Shown piece by piece: positions 33,657 to 41,787 of a DNA stretch of 64,000 nucleotides. The notes beneath the pieces are model-generated. The model was not told the DNA's origin. It ran no database searches and was given only the letters and a program-made list of their open reading frames with translations. Source of the stretch: Kitasatospora sp. SUK 42 (GTDB taxonomy: Bacteria > Actinomycetota > Actinomycetes > Streptomycetales > Streptomycetaceae). The stretch lies in assembly GCF_015776785.2 (NCBI RefSeq), contig NZ_LFMD02000003.1, positions 800,751-864,750 on the forward strand, in the 5' to 3' direction. The first letter of the stretch is position 1; each line of letters starts with the position of its first letter. A program made the position numbers and the translations under genes.

Positions 33657-34963
33657 TGAAGACACCCACCACAGCCGACGCCCGCGGGTACGCCGGCCGC
33701 CACCTGCGCGCCCTGCGGCACCACCTGACCACCCCCAGCGACGACCACACCCCCCTGCTCGGGAACTCCCGCCGCCCCTGGGTGCGGCGGCTGCCGTACG
33801 CCCTCGCGCTGATCCTCCAGACCTCGCTGATCCCTTCCGGGATCGCCACCCTGGTCGGCTTCTACGGCCTGGTGCTCCCGGTGGCCGGCGCCCTCACCAT
33901 CGCCCAGACCACGCCGCTGTTCCTCGCCATCACCCGGCCGCTGGCCGCCTGGTGGATCAGCGCCGCCACCCTGGTCACCACCGCGGTCATCACCGCCCGC
34001 CACCACCAGGTGATGGGCAGCTGGCCGTGGACCGCGCCGATGATCATCTCGTACGTGTTCCTGCTGCTCGCCCTCGCGCTGCGGGAGAGCCGGGCCACCC
34101 TCGTCTCGGTCTGGGTCGCCACCATCCTGCTCACCATGCTCACCACCACGCTCAGCCTGCCCCACGCCGGCGACGGCACCACCGTGCTGCTGATCGCGCT
34201 CAGCGGCGCCGTGCTGCTGCTCGGCTGGGCCGTCCGGGACCGCGCCGAGGCCCGCCGGCTGCTCACCGAGCAGGAGCACATCAGCGAGGTCGAACGCGAG
34301 CGGCGCACCCTGCTGGAGGAACGCGCCCGGATCGCCCGCGAGTTGCACGACGTGGTCGCCCACCACATGTCGGTGATCGCCGTGCAGGCCGCCAGCGCGC
34401 CGTACCGGATCGGCGACGTCCCGGCCGACGCCGCCGAGGAGTTCACCGCGATCGCCGGCACCGCGCGCGAGTCGCTGGCCGAGATGCGGCGGCTGCTCGG
34501 GGTGCTGCGCAGCGAGGAGTCCGCCGGGGAGAAGGCCCCGCAGCCCGGGGTGGGCCAACTCGCCCAGCTGGTCGAGACGGTGGGGCGGGCCGGGGTGCCC
34601 GCCGAGCTGACCGTGGACGAGGGGCTGGCCGAGCGGGTGCCGCAGGCCATCGGCCTGTCGGTGTACCGGATCGTGCAGGAGGCGCTGGCCAACGTCGTCC
34701 GGCACGCCCCCGGCGCGCGCACCTGGGTGTCGCTCTCGGCGGACGGCCCGGAGCTGCGGCTGACCGTGGTCAACGCGCCCCCGCCGGAGCGCACCGAGTC
34801 GCTGGAGGCCTCGGCCGAGGGCACCGGGCAGGGCCTGGTCGGAATGCGGGAACGCGTACGGCTGGTCGATGGCAGGCTGGACACCGGCCCGCTGCCGGAC
34901 GGCGGCTTCAAGGTGGCCGCCGTCCTGCCGCTCCACCCCACCCCCCGGGAGACACCCGCATGA
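33656..34963 (+). CDS. NarL-type sensor histidine kinase
   Basis: 435-residue membrane sensor kinase. The N-terminal half has about five hydrophobic helices (about 45-195) and no large extracellular domain, so it may sense membrane or intramembrane signals. A short linker leads to the HisKA_3 box RIARELHDVVAHHMSVIAVQA with phosphorylated His about 231. The HATPase end shows QEALANVVRHAPGA and EGTGQGLVGMRERVRLVDG. Its stop overlaps the response-regulator start (ATGA, 34960-34963), so the pair is translationally coupled. The signal is unknown; the following hydrolase and acyltransferase genes are candidate targets. Confidence 0.93.
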   Translation: MKTPTTADARGYAGRHLRALRHHLTTPSDDHTPLLGNSRRPWVRRLPYALALILQTSLIPSGIATLVGFYGLVLPVAGALTIAQTTPLFLAITRPLAAWWISAATLVTTAVITARHHQVMGSWPWTAPMIISYVFLLLALALRESRATLVSVWVATILLTMLTTTLSLPHAGDGTTVLLIALSGAVLLLGWAVRDRAEARRLLTEQEHISEVERERRTLLEERARIARELHDVVAHHMSVIAVQAASAPYRIGDVPADAAEEFTAIAGTARESLAEMRRLLGVLRSEESAGEKAPQPGVGQLAQLVETVGRAGVPAELTVDEGLAERVPQAIGLSVYRIVQEALANVVRHAPGARTWVSLSADGPELRLTVVNAPPPERTESLEASAEGTGQGLVGMRERVRLVDGRLDTGPLPDGGFKVAAVLPLHPTPRETPA

Positions 34964-35649
34964 CCATCCGCGTGATCATCGTCGACGACCAGGGCATGGT
35001 GCGGGCCGGATTCGCCGCCCTGCTCAACGCCCAGAGCGACATCGACGTGGTGGGGGACGCGGCGGACGGCGCCCAGGCCCTGGAGGTCGTCGGCCGCACC
35101 CACCCGGACGTGGTACTGATGGACGTCCGGATGCCCGTCATGGACGGCCTGGAGGCGGCCCGGCGCCTCCTCGACCCAGCCACCGGCCCACGAGGAGGGG
35201 GCGGCGCCCACCGGCCCAAGGTGCTGATGCTGACCACCTTCGACGTGGACGACTACGTGTACGAGGCGCTGCGCGCCGGGGCCAGCGGCTTCCTGCTCAA
35301 GGACGCCCCGCCGGCCGACCTGATAGCCGCGGTCCGGGTGGTCGCGGCCGGCGAGGCGCTGCTCGCCCCCTCGGTGACCCGGCGGCTGATCGAGGACTTC
35401 GCCCGCACCCGCCCGGCCCGGCGCCGCGACCCCAAGGTGCGGCTCAACGGCCTGACCCCGCGCGAGACCGAGGTGCTGGAGCTGATCGCCCGCGGCCTGT
35501 CCAACCAGGAGATCGCCACGAAGCTGGTGCTCGCCGAGCAGACCGTCAAGACCCACATCGGGCGCATCCTCGCCAAGCTCGACCTGCGCGACCGCGCTCA
35601 GGCGGTGGTACTGGCCTACGAGTCCGGCCTGGTGACGCCCGGCCAGTAG
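34960..35649 (+). CDS. NarL/LuxR-family response regulator
   Basis: 229-residue partner of the preceding kinase. The receiver domain (about 1-125) has the acidic pair in IIVDDQGMVRAG and the phospho-acceptor Asp about 55 in VVLMDVRMPVMDG, with a short Gly-rich insertion after LLDPATGPRGGG. The C-terminal LuxR helix-turn-helix is LTPRETEVLELIARGLSNQEIATKLVLAEQTVKTHIGRILAKL (about 165-205). It should bind DNA as a dimer when phosphorylated. The 112-base gap to the next gene may hold a regulated promoter. Confidence 0.95.
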   Translation: MTIRVIIVDDQGMVRAGFAALLNAQSDIDVVGDAADGAQALEVVGRTHPDVVLMDVRMPVMDGLEAARRLLDPATGPRGGGGAHRPKVLMLTTFDVDDYVYEALRAGASGFLLKDAPPADLIAAVRVVAAGEALLAPSVTRRLIEDFARTRPARRRDPKVRLNGLTPRETEVLELIARGLSNQEIATKLVLAEQTVKTHIGRILAKLDLRDRAQAVVLAYESGLVTPGQ

Positions 35650-35761
35650 CTGATACCCGGGTAGCACCCGGGAGTTGGCCCCGCGGTGTGACGCCCGCGG
35701 GGCCGTCGCATTCCTACCTTCCTCTCCGTCGGAAGCCCAACGGACGAGGGAGAGCGGGGAC

Positions 35762-36883
35762 ATGCGCAGATTCCGGACCAGGAGAACGATCGCCGCCACC
35801 GCGGTGGCGCTGGCGGCGGTGCTCGGCGCGGGCGCCTGGACCGCCGACACCCAGACCGCCGTCACCGGACCGCCGCCCGGCAGCACCGCCTGGACGGCCG
35901 ACACCGCCCTCGGCCTGCGGCCGCCCGACCCGGCCACCGCGAGTCCGGCCGAAGTCGCCGCCTTCTTCGCCGGGTTGACGCCCGGCGCGCAGGAAGCCCT
36001 GGCCGCCCGGCACCCGCTGGTGGTCGGCAACCTGGACGGCGCCCCGGTCGGGCTCCGCTACCACGCCAACGCCCTGGCCCTCGCCGCCGAGCGCACCCGG
36101 GAACTCGCCCGGGCCACCGACCCGGCGCTCACCCCCCAGGACCACGAGGCCGCCCGCGCCCGCGCCGAGCGCTACCGCACCCTGCTGGACGGCGACCGCC
36201 GGATCCTCGCCTTCGACCCGCGCGGCCGCGGCCAGGTCGCCGAGGTGTTCGGCGATCTCGCCACCGCCCGCCACACCGCCGTGATCGTCCCCGGCTCGGA
36301 CATCGACCTGCAGAGCTTCGACCGCGCCACCGACCCGTACGGCACCCCGGCCGGCATGGCCCGCGCGCTGCGGCAGGCCACCGACGGGCGGACCGCCGTG
36401 ATCGCCTGGGCCGGCTACACCACCCCGGTCGGCCTCGGTCTGGACGCCGCCACCGAGGACCTCGCCCGGGCCGGCGCCACCCGCCTCACCCGTCTGCTCG
36501 ACGGACTCTCCGTCAGCACCGCCCCGCAGGCCCCGGCCACGGTGTTCTGCCACAGCTACGGATCGGTGGTCTGCGGCCTGGCCCACCCGAACCCGGCCCA
36601 GGCCTCCGGCGTGGTGGTGCTCGGCTCACCCGGCCTGGGCGTCGACTCGGCCGCCGACCTCGACCCGGGCGTCCCGCTCTGGGCCACCGCCCGCAACGAC
36701 TCCGACTGGATCGGCGACGTGCCGAACGTCCGGCTGCTCGGCCTCGGCCACGGCGCCGACCCAACCGACCCCGGCTTCGGCGCCCGCCCGGTGCCCGCCA
36801 CCGGATCCCACGGCCACACCGGCTACTTCGCCCCCGGCACCACCTCGCTCGCCGCCTACGCCGCCATCGCCCTCGGGCGCTGA
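35762..36883 (+). CDS. Secreted DUF1023 alpha/beta-hydrolase (copy 1)
   Basis: 373-residue putative esterase or lipase of the actinobacterial DUF1023 family. The N terminus is a signal peptide or anchor (MRRFRTRRTIAATAVALAAVLGAGAW). The mature part has family blocks HPLVVGNLDGAPVGLRYHAN, RILAFDPRGRGQVAEVFGD, AVIVPGSDIDL and the nucleophile elbow FCHSYGSVVCG with Ser about 265; Asp in NDSDWIGDVP and His in LGHGADPT may complete the triad. ATG 35762 follows GAGGGAGAGCGGGG. It lies downstream of the kinase/regulator pair and is paralogous to the 38786-40000 gene. The substrate is unknown. Confidence 0.87.
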   Translation: MRRFRTRRTIAATAVALAAVLGAGAWTADTQTAVTGPPPGSTAWTADTALGLRPPDPATASPAEVAAFFAGLTPGAQEALAARHPLVVGNLDGAPVGLRYHANALALAAERTRELARATDPALTPQDHEAARARAERYRTLLDGDRRILAFDPRGRGQVAEVFGDLATARHTAVIVPGSDIDLQSFDRATDPYGTPAGMARALRQATDGRTAVIAWAGYTTPVGLGLDAATEDLARAGATRLTRLLDGLSVSTAPQAPATVFCHSYGSVVCGLAHPNPAQASGVVVLGSPGLGVDSAADLDPGVPLWATARNDSDWIGDVPNVRLLGLGHGADPTDPGFGARPVPATGSHGHTGYFAPGTTSLAAYAAIALGR

Positions 36884-36909
36884 GCCCGCCCCAGGAAGGA
36901 GCACCAGCC

Positions 36910-38139
36910 ATGGCCCACCCCGTCAGCGCCCTGCGCCGCGCCGCCGAGAAGGTCGACGCGAAGACCCCCGAGACCCGCGACCGCGCCCTGGACGGCCTGC
37001 GCGCCCTCGCCCTGCTCGCCGTCCCGATCGGGCACTGGATGCTCGGCGGCCTCACCCTCTCCCCCGACGGTGCCCTGCACAACGCCAGCCCGCTCTCCTC
37101 GCTCGGCTTCTTCGCCCCGGTCAGCTGGGCGCTCCAGTTGCTCGGGGTGTTCTTCCTGGTCGGCGGCCACTCCTCGGTCCGCTCGCTGGAACGGGCCCGG
37201 GAGAAGGGCGTGACGTACGGCGGCTGGCTGCGCGCCCGTACCGTCCGGCTGCTGCGCCCGGTGCTCGGGGTGACGGCGGTCTGGGCGCTGCTGATCCCTC
37301 TGCTGCCCCGGCTCGGCGTCTCCGCGGACACCCTGCGCACCGGTGCGACGCTGGTCGTGCAGCCGCTCTGGTACATCGCGGTCTACCTGGCGCTGACCGC
37401 GCTCACCCCGCTCTGCGTGGCGTTCGGCCGGCGGCTCGGCGGCTGGTCGGCGGCCCTGCTGGTGGCCGCGGTCGCGGTGGTCGACCTGCTGCGGTACGGG
37501 CCGTGGGCCGGGGCGGTGCCCTCCTGGATCGGGCTGCTGAACCTCCTGCCGGGCTGGCTGTTCGGCTACCAGCTGGGCGTGCTGTGGGCGCGGGGACGGC
37601 TCGGCCGACCGGCCGCCCGGGTGCTGCTGCTCGGCGGCGGCGCGCTGTTCGCCGTGCTGCTGCTGGTGTTCCACTACCCGGCCAGCATGGTCGGCGTGCC
37701 CGGGGTCGAGCGCACCAACTCGCACCCGCCGTCCCTGCTGGTGCTCGCCCTGGCGGCGGTGCAGTGCGGCGCCGCGGTGCTGCTGCGGGAGCGGCTGGGG
37801 CGGCTGCTGACCCGCCGTCCGCTGCTGTGGCTGCCGGTGGTGGCGGTCAACCTGTCGGCGATGACGATCTTCTGCTGGCACCAGAGCGCGATGCTCGCGG
37901 TGGCGGTGCCCGGCGCGGCCGGCCTGGGCGCCGTCCCGGGGCTGACCACCGCACCGGACTCGCTCGGCTGGGTGGCCGCCCGGCTGGCGCTGCTCCCGCT
38001 GTTCGGGGCCGCCCTGGTGGCGATCGGCTGGTTCACCCGGCGCTTCGACGGGCCCTGGACGGCCTTCTCCCGGGTCGGCAAGGCGCTGGCCGCGGCCGCG
38101 GCGGCGCTCTTCGCCGCCTACGCGCTGGGCATGGTGTGA
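36910..38139 (+). CDS. Acyltransferase-3 family integral membrane protein
   Basis: 409-residue protein with about ten hydrophobic helices. The N-terminal family motif is RDRALDGLRALALLAVPIGHWMLGG with a membrane-embedded His, followed by PVSWALQLLGVFFLVGGHSS. Such proteins transfer acyl groups to sugars, lipids or glycopeptides at the membrane. The stretch MTIFCWHQSAMLAV (about 318-331) is another characteristic His-containing helix. It begins 26 bases after the DUF1023 gene with AGGAAGGAG as the ribosome-binding site, so the two are probably co-transcribed. A strong terminator follows. Confidence 0.85.
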   Translation: MAHPVSALRRAAEKVDAKTPETRDRALDGLRALALLAVPIGHWMLGGLTLSPDGALHNASPLSSLGFFAPVSWALQLLGVFFLVGGHSSVRSLERAREKGVTYGGWLRARTVRLLRPVLGVTAVWALLIPLLPRLGVSADTLRTGATLVVQPLWYIAVYLALTALTPLCVAFGRRLGGWSAALLVAAVAVVDLLRYGPWAGAVPSWIGLLNLLPGWLFGYQLGVLWARGRLGRPAARVLLLGGGALFAVLLLVFHYPASMVGVPGVERTNSHPPSLLVLALAAVQCGAAVLLRERLGRLLTRRPLLWLPVVAVNLSAMTIFCWHQSAMLAVAVPGAAGLGAVPGLTTAPDSLGWVAARLALLPLFGAALVAIGWFTRRFDGPWTAFSRVGKALAAAAAALFAAYALGMV

Positions 38140-38162
38140 TCCACGCCGTCGCTCACGCTGCG

Positions 38163-38200
38163 CGGAGGGGGCGCGGGCCGATCGGCCCGCGCCCCCTCCG
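38163..38200 (+). terminator. Terminator after the acyltransferase gene
   Basis: 17-bp perfect stem (38163-38179 with 38184-38200) and GATC loop, 23 bases after the stop codon. Confidence 0.85.
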
Positions 38201-38251
38201 GGCGTTCCGCACCAGGGGCGCGTTGTCACTGCCCTGCTCTACCCTGCCGCC

Positions 38252-38599
38252 ATGGTGACGTTCGACGAGTTCCGCGCGCTGGCGCTGGCCCTGCCGGAGG
38301 CCGCCCAGGAACCGACCTGGGGCATCGAGACGCTGCGGGTCCGCGGCCGGGTCTTCGCGATGGGCGCGCCCGAGGGCGGGAGCGTCACCGTCAAGGCCTC
38401 CCGCGAGGACCAGGCCGAGCTGCTGGCCGCCGAGCCCGAGGTGTTCTCCTTCGCCCCGTACGTCGGGCGGCACGGCTGGGTGAGCGTCCGGCTGGACCTC
38501 GTCGATCCGGAGGAGCTGGACGACCTGGTCACCGAGGCCTGGCGGCGCACGGCGCCCAAGCGGCTGGTGCGCGAATTCGACACCCGGAACTCCGGCTAG
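38252..38599 (+). CDS. MmcQ/YjbR-family DNA-binding-fold protein
   Basis: 115-residue protein of the MmcQ/YjbR family. Pattern: VTFDEFRALALALPEAAQEPTWGIETLRVRGRVFAMG, then VTVKASREDQAELLAAEPEVFSFAPYVGRHGWVSVRLD and a C-terminal helix (LDDLVTEAWRRTAPKRLV). The fold resembles a double-wing DNA-binding domain in this family, but a regulatory role has not been shown and this copy lies next to no obvious target. It stands alone between two terminated units. ATG 38252 has no clear Shine-Dalgarno, and a TACCCT hexamer lies just upstream, so it may be leaderless. Confidence 0.88.
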   Translation: MVTFDEFRALALALPEAAQEPTWGIETLRVRGRVFAMGAPEGGSVTVKASREDQAELLAAEPEVFSFAPYVGRHGWVSVRLDLVDPEELDDLVTEAWRRTAPKRLVREFDTRNSG

Positions 38600-38785
38600 G
38601 GCCTCCGGATCAGCCACTCAAGGACGCCGGAACGACACCCGCGGTTCATGTGATCCATCCCACAGTTTAGGCGTTCCCGTCGCGCCTCCTGGACCCCCTA
38701 GGCTTGCGCAGGGAAGTCAGCAGTCCTCTATGCACCCTCCGGGCACCGCCCGCGAAACGGTGAAGGGCCCAAGGGAGTTGGTGCG

Positions 38786-40000
38786 GTGCGCAACCGTCGG
38801 CGCTGGAAGCGGGTACTGATCGGGGCGTTCGCGGGTTGTGCCGTGCTCGCCGACGCCGGCGCCTCCGCGGCCGCGGCCGCGGTCTCCTCCGAGCAGCTGG
38901 CGATCTCCACGCCTCCGGCCGGCAGCGCCGCCTGGGTCGAGGACCACTCCTTCGGCCGCTCCCTGCCCGACCCCGCCACCACCAGCCCGGCCTCCGCCGC
39001 CGAGTTCTTCGCCTCGCTCGCCCCCACCGAGTTGGACCGGCTGATCAAGGACTACCCGCTGGTCGTCGGCAACTACGACGGCGCCCCGCTGGACCTGCGC
39101 TACCGCGCCAACCGCATCGCGCTGGCCAACGAGCGCGACGCCGCCCGGGCCCGCGCGAACGACCACAAGCTGGACGCCGACACCCGTGCGCTGGCCGTCT
39201 CCCGCGCCAACGACGTCGACCACCTGCTCGCCCCCGGCCGCCAGATCCTGGCCTTCGACCCGCGCGGCCGCGGCCTGGTCTCCGAGGTGTGGGGCGACCT
39301 CGCCGACGCCGAGCGGATCTCCGTCGTCGTCCCCGGCTCCGACGCCGACCTCGGCCACTTCGACCAGAGCGCCGACCCGCTGCGCTCCCCGGCCGGTATG
39401 GCCCGCGCCCTGTACACCGAGGAGCGGCACCAGGCGCCGGGCACCCGTACCGCCGTCATCGCCTGGACCGGCTACGTCACCCCCTCCGGCCTCGGCCCGG
39501 ACGCCGCCACCTCCCGGCTCGCCGACGTCGCCGCCCCCCGGCTGGAGCGGCTGCTCGCCGGGCTCAGGGAGACCACCCGCCCGGACGCGCCCCCGGCGCT
39601 GCTCTGCCACTCGTACGGCTCGGTGGTCTGCGGCACCGCCGCCCCGGACATCCCGCGTGCGGCCGCCTCGCCGTCCGACACCTCGGGCATCACCGACATG
39701 ATGGTGTTCGGCAGCCCCGGCATGGGCGTGCAGTCCACCAGCGAACTGGGCACCGGCGTGCACGTGTGGGCCACCCGCAACCCCAGCGACTGGATCAGCA
39801 ACGTCCCGTTCCTGGAGGTCGGCAAGCTCGGCCACGGCGCCGACCCGACCGGCAGCGGCTTCGGCGCCGAGCAGATCTCCTCGGCCCGCGCCGCCGGCCA
39901 CAACGGCTACTTCACCGAGGGCACCGACAGCCTGCACAACTTCGCGGCGATCTCCCTCGGCGACTACCGGAGCGTCATCCGCACCTCTCCCACCTCCTGA
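38786..40000 (+). CDS. Secreted DUF1023 alpha/beta-hydrolase (copy 2)
   Basis: 404-residue paralogue of the 35762-36883 protein. The N-terminal signal segment is RVLIGAFAGCAVLADAGASAAAAAV. Shared blocks are DYPLVVGNYDGAPLDLRYRAN, QILAFDPRGRGLVSEVWGD, VVVPGSDADLGHFD, LLCHSYGSVVCG (nucleophile Ser about 276), NPSDWISNVP and LGHGADPTGSGFG. GTG 38786 has AAGGGAG upstream. It is transcribed alone, 186 bases after the YjbR gene. Several actinobacterial DUF1023 hydrolases are secreted; the enzymatic substrate is unknown and the two copies may have diverged in it. Confidence 0.87.
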   Translation: MRNRRRWKRVLIGAFAGCAVLADAGASAAAAAVSSEQLAISTPPAGSAAWVEDHSFGRSLPDPATTSPASAAEFFASLAPTELDRLIKDYPLVVGNYDGAPLDLRYRANRIALANERDAARARANDHKLDADTRALAVSRANDVDHLLAPGRQILAFDPRGRGLVSEVWGDLADAERISVVVPGSDADLGHFDQSADPLRSPAGMARALYTEERHQAPGTRTAVIAWTGYVTPSGLGPDAATSRLADVAAPRLERLLAGLRETTRPDAPPALLCHSYGSVVCGTAAPDIPRAAASPSDTSGITDMMVFGSPGMGVQSTSELGTGVHVWATRNPSDWISNVPFLEVGKLGHGADPTGSGFGAEQISSARAAGHNGYFTEGTDSLHNFAAISLGDYRSVIRTSPTS

Positions 40001-40016
40001 TCCCGGTGGGAACCGT

Positions 40017-40997
40017 TCAGTCCTGGTAGAGCCGTAGCGCCTCCGCCGCCGCCCGGGCCAGCTCGCGCCGGGCGATCGACGGGGTCAGCACCTCGGCGTC
40101 CGCGCCGAAGGCCAGCAGCGAGCGGACGGCCGCCGGGGCCGGGAAGGCCATCGCCACCTCGACCCACTCCTCGGTCGGCCCGGCGCCCGCCTCCGCCGGC
40201 GCCGCGGTGACCCGCCCGCCGTGGACGCGCAGGAACATGTCCAGCCGCCCGCGCCGCACCCGCACCCGTACCGGCACCTCCTTGGGCAGCCGCTCCACCT
40301 GCTCGCGCAGCACCGCCCACACCTCGCCGAGCCCCACCCCCGGCCGGCGCCGCACCGCCTCCTCGGTGGTCTCGGCGGCCAGCACCCGGTCGGCCCGGAA
40401 CAGCCGCGGCTCACCGTGCAGATCGGCCACCAGGTACCAGACCGAGGCCTTGCTCACCAGCCCGTACGGGTCGACGGTGTACTCCGTCGGCGCGGGCGTC
40501 CCGCTGTGCCGGTAGCGCAGCCGCAGCCGCCGGTCGGCGAAGACGGCGTACTGCAACTCGCCCAGGTCCGGGCCGCTCTCGGCGGCGGGCGCCGCGCCCT
40601 TCATCCAGCGGGTCGGGTCGACCAGGATCCGCTCGCTGACCCGCTCGGCCGTCGGCCGGTGCGGGGCCGGCAGCGCGGCCATCACCTTGCGCAGCGCCGA
40701 GCCGAGCGCGCCGTCCAGCCCGAGGTCGCTGTGCGCGCCCTGGGCGGAGAGCACGAACAGCGCACGGGCCTCGTCCGCGGTCAGCCCGGTGACGTCGGTG
40801 CGGTAGCCGGGCAGCAGATTGATGCCGCCGTGCCGGCCGCGCTCGGTGAACACCGGCACCCCGGCGGCCGAGAGCGACTCCACGTCGCGGTAGATGGTGC
40901 GGACGGACACCTCCAGCCGCTCGGCCAGCTCGGTGGCGGGCACCCGGCCGCGGGTCTGGAGCAACAGGAGGATCGAGAGCAGGCGTTCGGCCTTCAT
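40017..40997 (-). CDS. WYL-domain HTH regulator
   Basis: 326-residue DNA-binding regulator. The N-terminal DeoR/HTH_11-type helix-turn-helix is AERLLSILLLLQTRGRVPATELAERLEVSVRTIYRDVESLSAAGVPV (about 3-50). The middle is a WYL domain (about 135-215; VSKASVWYLVADLHGEPRLFRADRV), followed by a WCX-type C terminus. WYL domains sense small ligands or nucleic acids. ATG 40997 is chosen because the HTH begins at once; a longer frame has no family character. It is divergent from the TIGR03086 gene, probably its target, and the pair shares a dyad (41018-41036). Confidence 0.9.
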   Translation of the reverse strand: MKAERLLSILLLLQTRGRVPATELAERLEVSVRTIYRDVESLSAAGVPVFTERGRHGGINLLPGYRTDVTGLTADEARALFVLSAQGAHSDLGLDGALGSALRKVMAALPAPHRPTAERVSERILVDPTRWMKGAAPAAESGPDLGELQYAVFADRRLRLRYRHSGTPAPTEYTVDPYGLVSKASVWYLVADLHGEPRLFRADRVLAAETTEEAVRRRPGVGLGEVWAVLREQVERLPKEVPVRVRVRRGRLDMFLRVHGGRVTAAPAEAGAGPTEEWVEVAMAFPAPAAVRSLLAFGADAEVLTPSIARRELARAAAEALRLYQD

Positions 40998-41017
40998 GAC
41001 ACAAGAATCCCAACAAT

Positions 41018-41036
41018 CCTGACGGCACTTGTCAGG
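41018..41036. promoter_or_regulatory. Dyad between WYL regulator and TIGR03086 gene
   Basis: CCTGAC, 7 bases, GTCAGG in the 112-base divergent gap, 20 bases before the regulator start. Probable operator of the WYL protein. Confidence 0.5.
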
Positions 41037-41109
41037 TTTTACTGGGAGATTGCGTTCAGAGACCGAAATCCCACCGAAGTCCCGTACCGCACAAGGGAGC
41101 TGACCACCC

Positions 41110-41691
41110 ATGAACGCCACCGTCCAGGACCCCCGCCCGCAGTACCTGCTCGCCCTCGGCCAGTTGGAGCGGCTGTTCGCCGCGACAACCCCGGCAGACC
41201 TCGACCGGCAGACCCCGTGTACCGAGTTCACCCTGCGCGAACTGCTGAACCACGTGGTCGGCGGCGTGCACCGCTGCGCCTACATGGGCGAGGGCGGCCG
41301 CGCCGAGGACATCGTGGTCGGCATCGAGGACCCGTCCGACGAGGGCTGGTCCGCCGCCCTGTCCCGGGCGTCCGCCCGGGCCGCCGCCGCCTGGGCGGAC
41401 GACACCAAGCTCGGCCGCCCGACCTTCGCCCCCTGGGGCGAGGTGCCCGGCGCGGCGGCGGTCAGCGGCTACCTGATGGAGGCGGCGGCCCACGCCTGGG
41501 ACATCTCCCGGACCCTCGACGGCGAGTTCGAGCTGAACGAGGACCTGTCGCACGCCGCGATGGCCTTCGCCGAGCTGGCGCTGCCGCCCGAGATCCGCGG
41601 CGGGCACCTGCCCTTCGGCCAGCCGCAGCCGGTCGCCGAGGACGCCGACATCCACACCCGGCTGGCGGCCTGGCTGGGCCGCAAGGTCTGA
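41110..41691 (+). CDS. TIGR03086-family metal-binding protein (DinB/MDMPI-like)
   Basis: 193-residue four-helix-bundle protein of the mycothiol-dependent maleylpyruvate isomerase-like group (TIGR03086). Typical residues: TPCTEFTLRELLNHVVGGVHRCAYMG, with His in the second helix, and AHAWDISRTLDG, with the third metal-ligand His. Members bind a divalent metal and some use mycothiol; the reaction here is unknown. ATG 41110 has AAGGGAG upstream. It is transcribed away from the WYL regulator gene, which is likely its repressor or activator. A terminator follows. Confidence 0.87.
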   Translation: MNATVQDPRPQYLLALGQLERLFAATTPADLDRQTPCTEFTLRELLNHVVGGVHRCAYMGEGGRAEDIVVGIEDPSDEGWSAALSRASARAAAAWADDTKLGRPTFAPWGEVPGAAAVSGYLMEAAAHAWDISRTLDGEFELNEDLSHAAMAFAELALPPEIRGGHLPFGQPQPVAEDADIHTRLAAWLGRKV

Positions 41692-41705
41692 GCCCGCCCG
41701 CTCAC

Positions 41706-41737
41706 CTCCGGGGGCCCGACGTCACGGGCCCCCGGAG
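41706..41737. terminator. Terminator between TIGR03086 and aldo/keto reductase genes
   Basis: 13-bp stem (41706-41718 with 41725-41737) and ACGTCA loop between convergent genes; degenerate copies of the same G/C-rich arms follow up to 41785. Confidence 0.7.
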
Positions 41738-41787
41738 TCACGGGCCCCAGAGTCCCGGGCCCGCGGAGTCACGGGCCCCGGAGAGCG

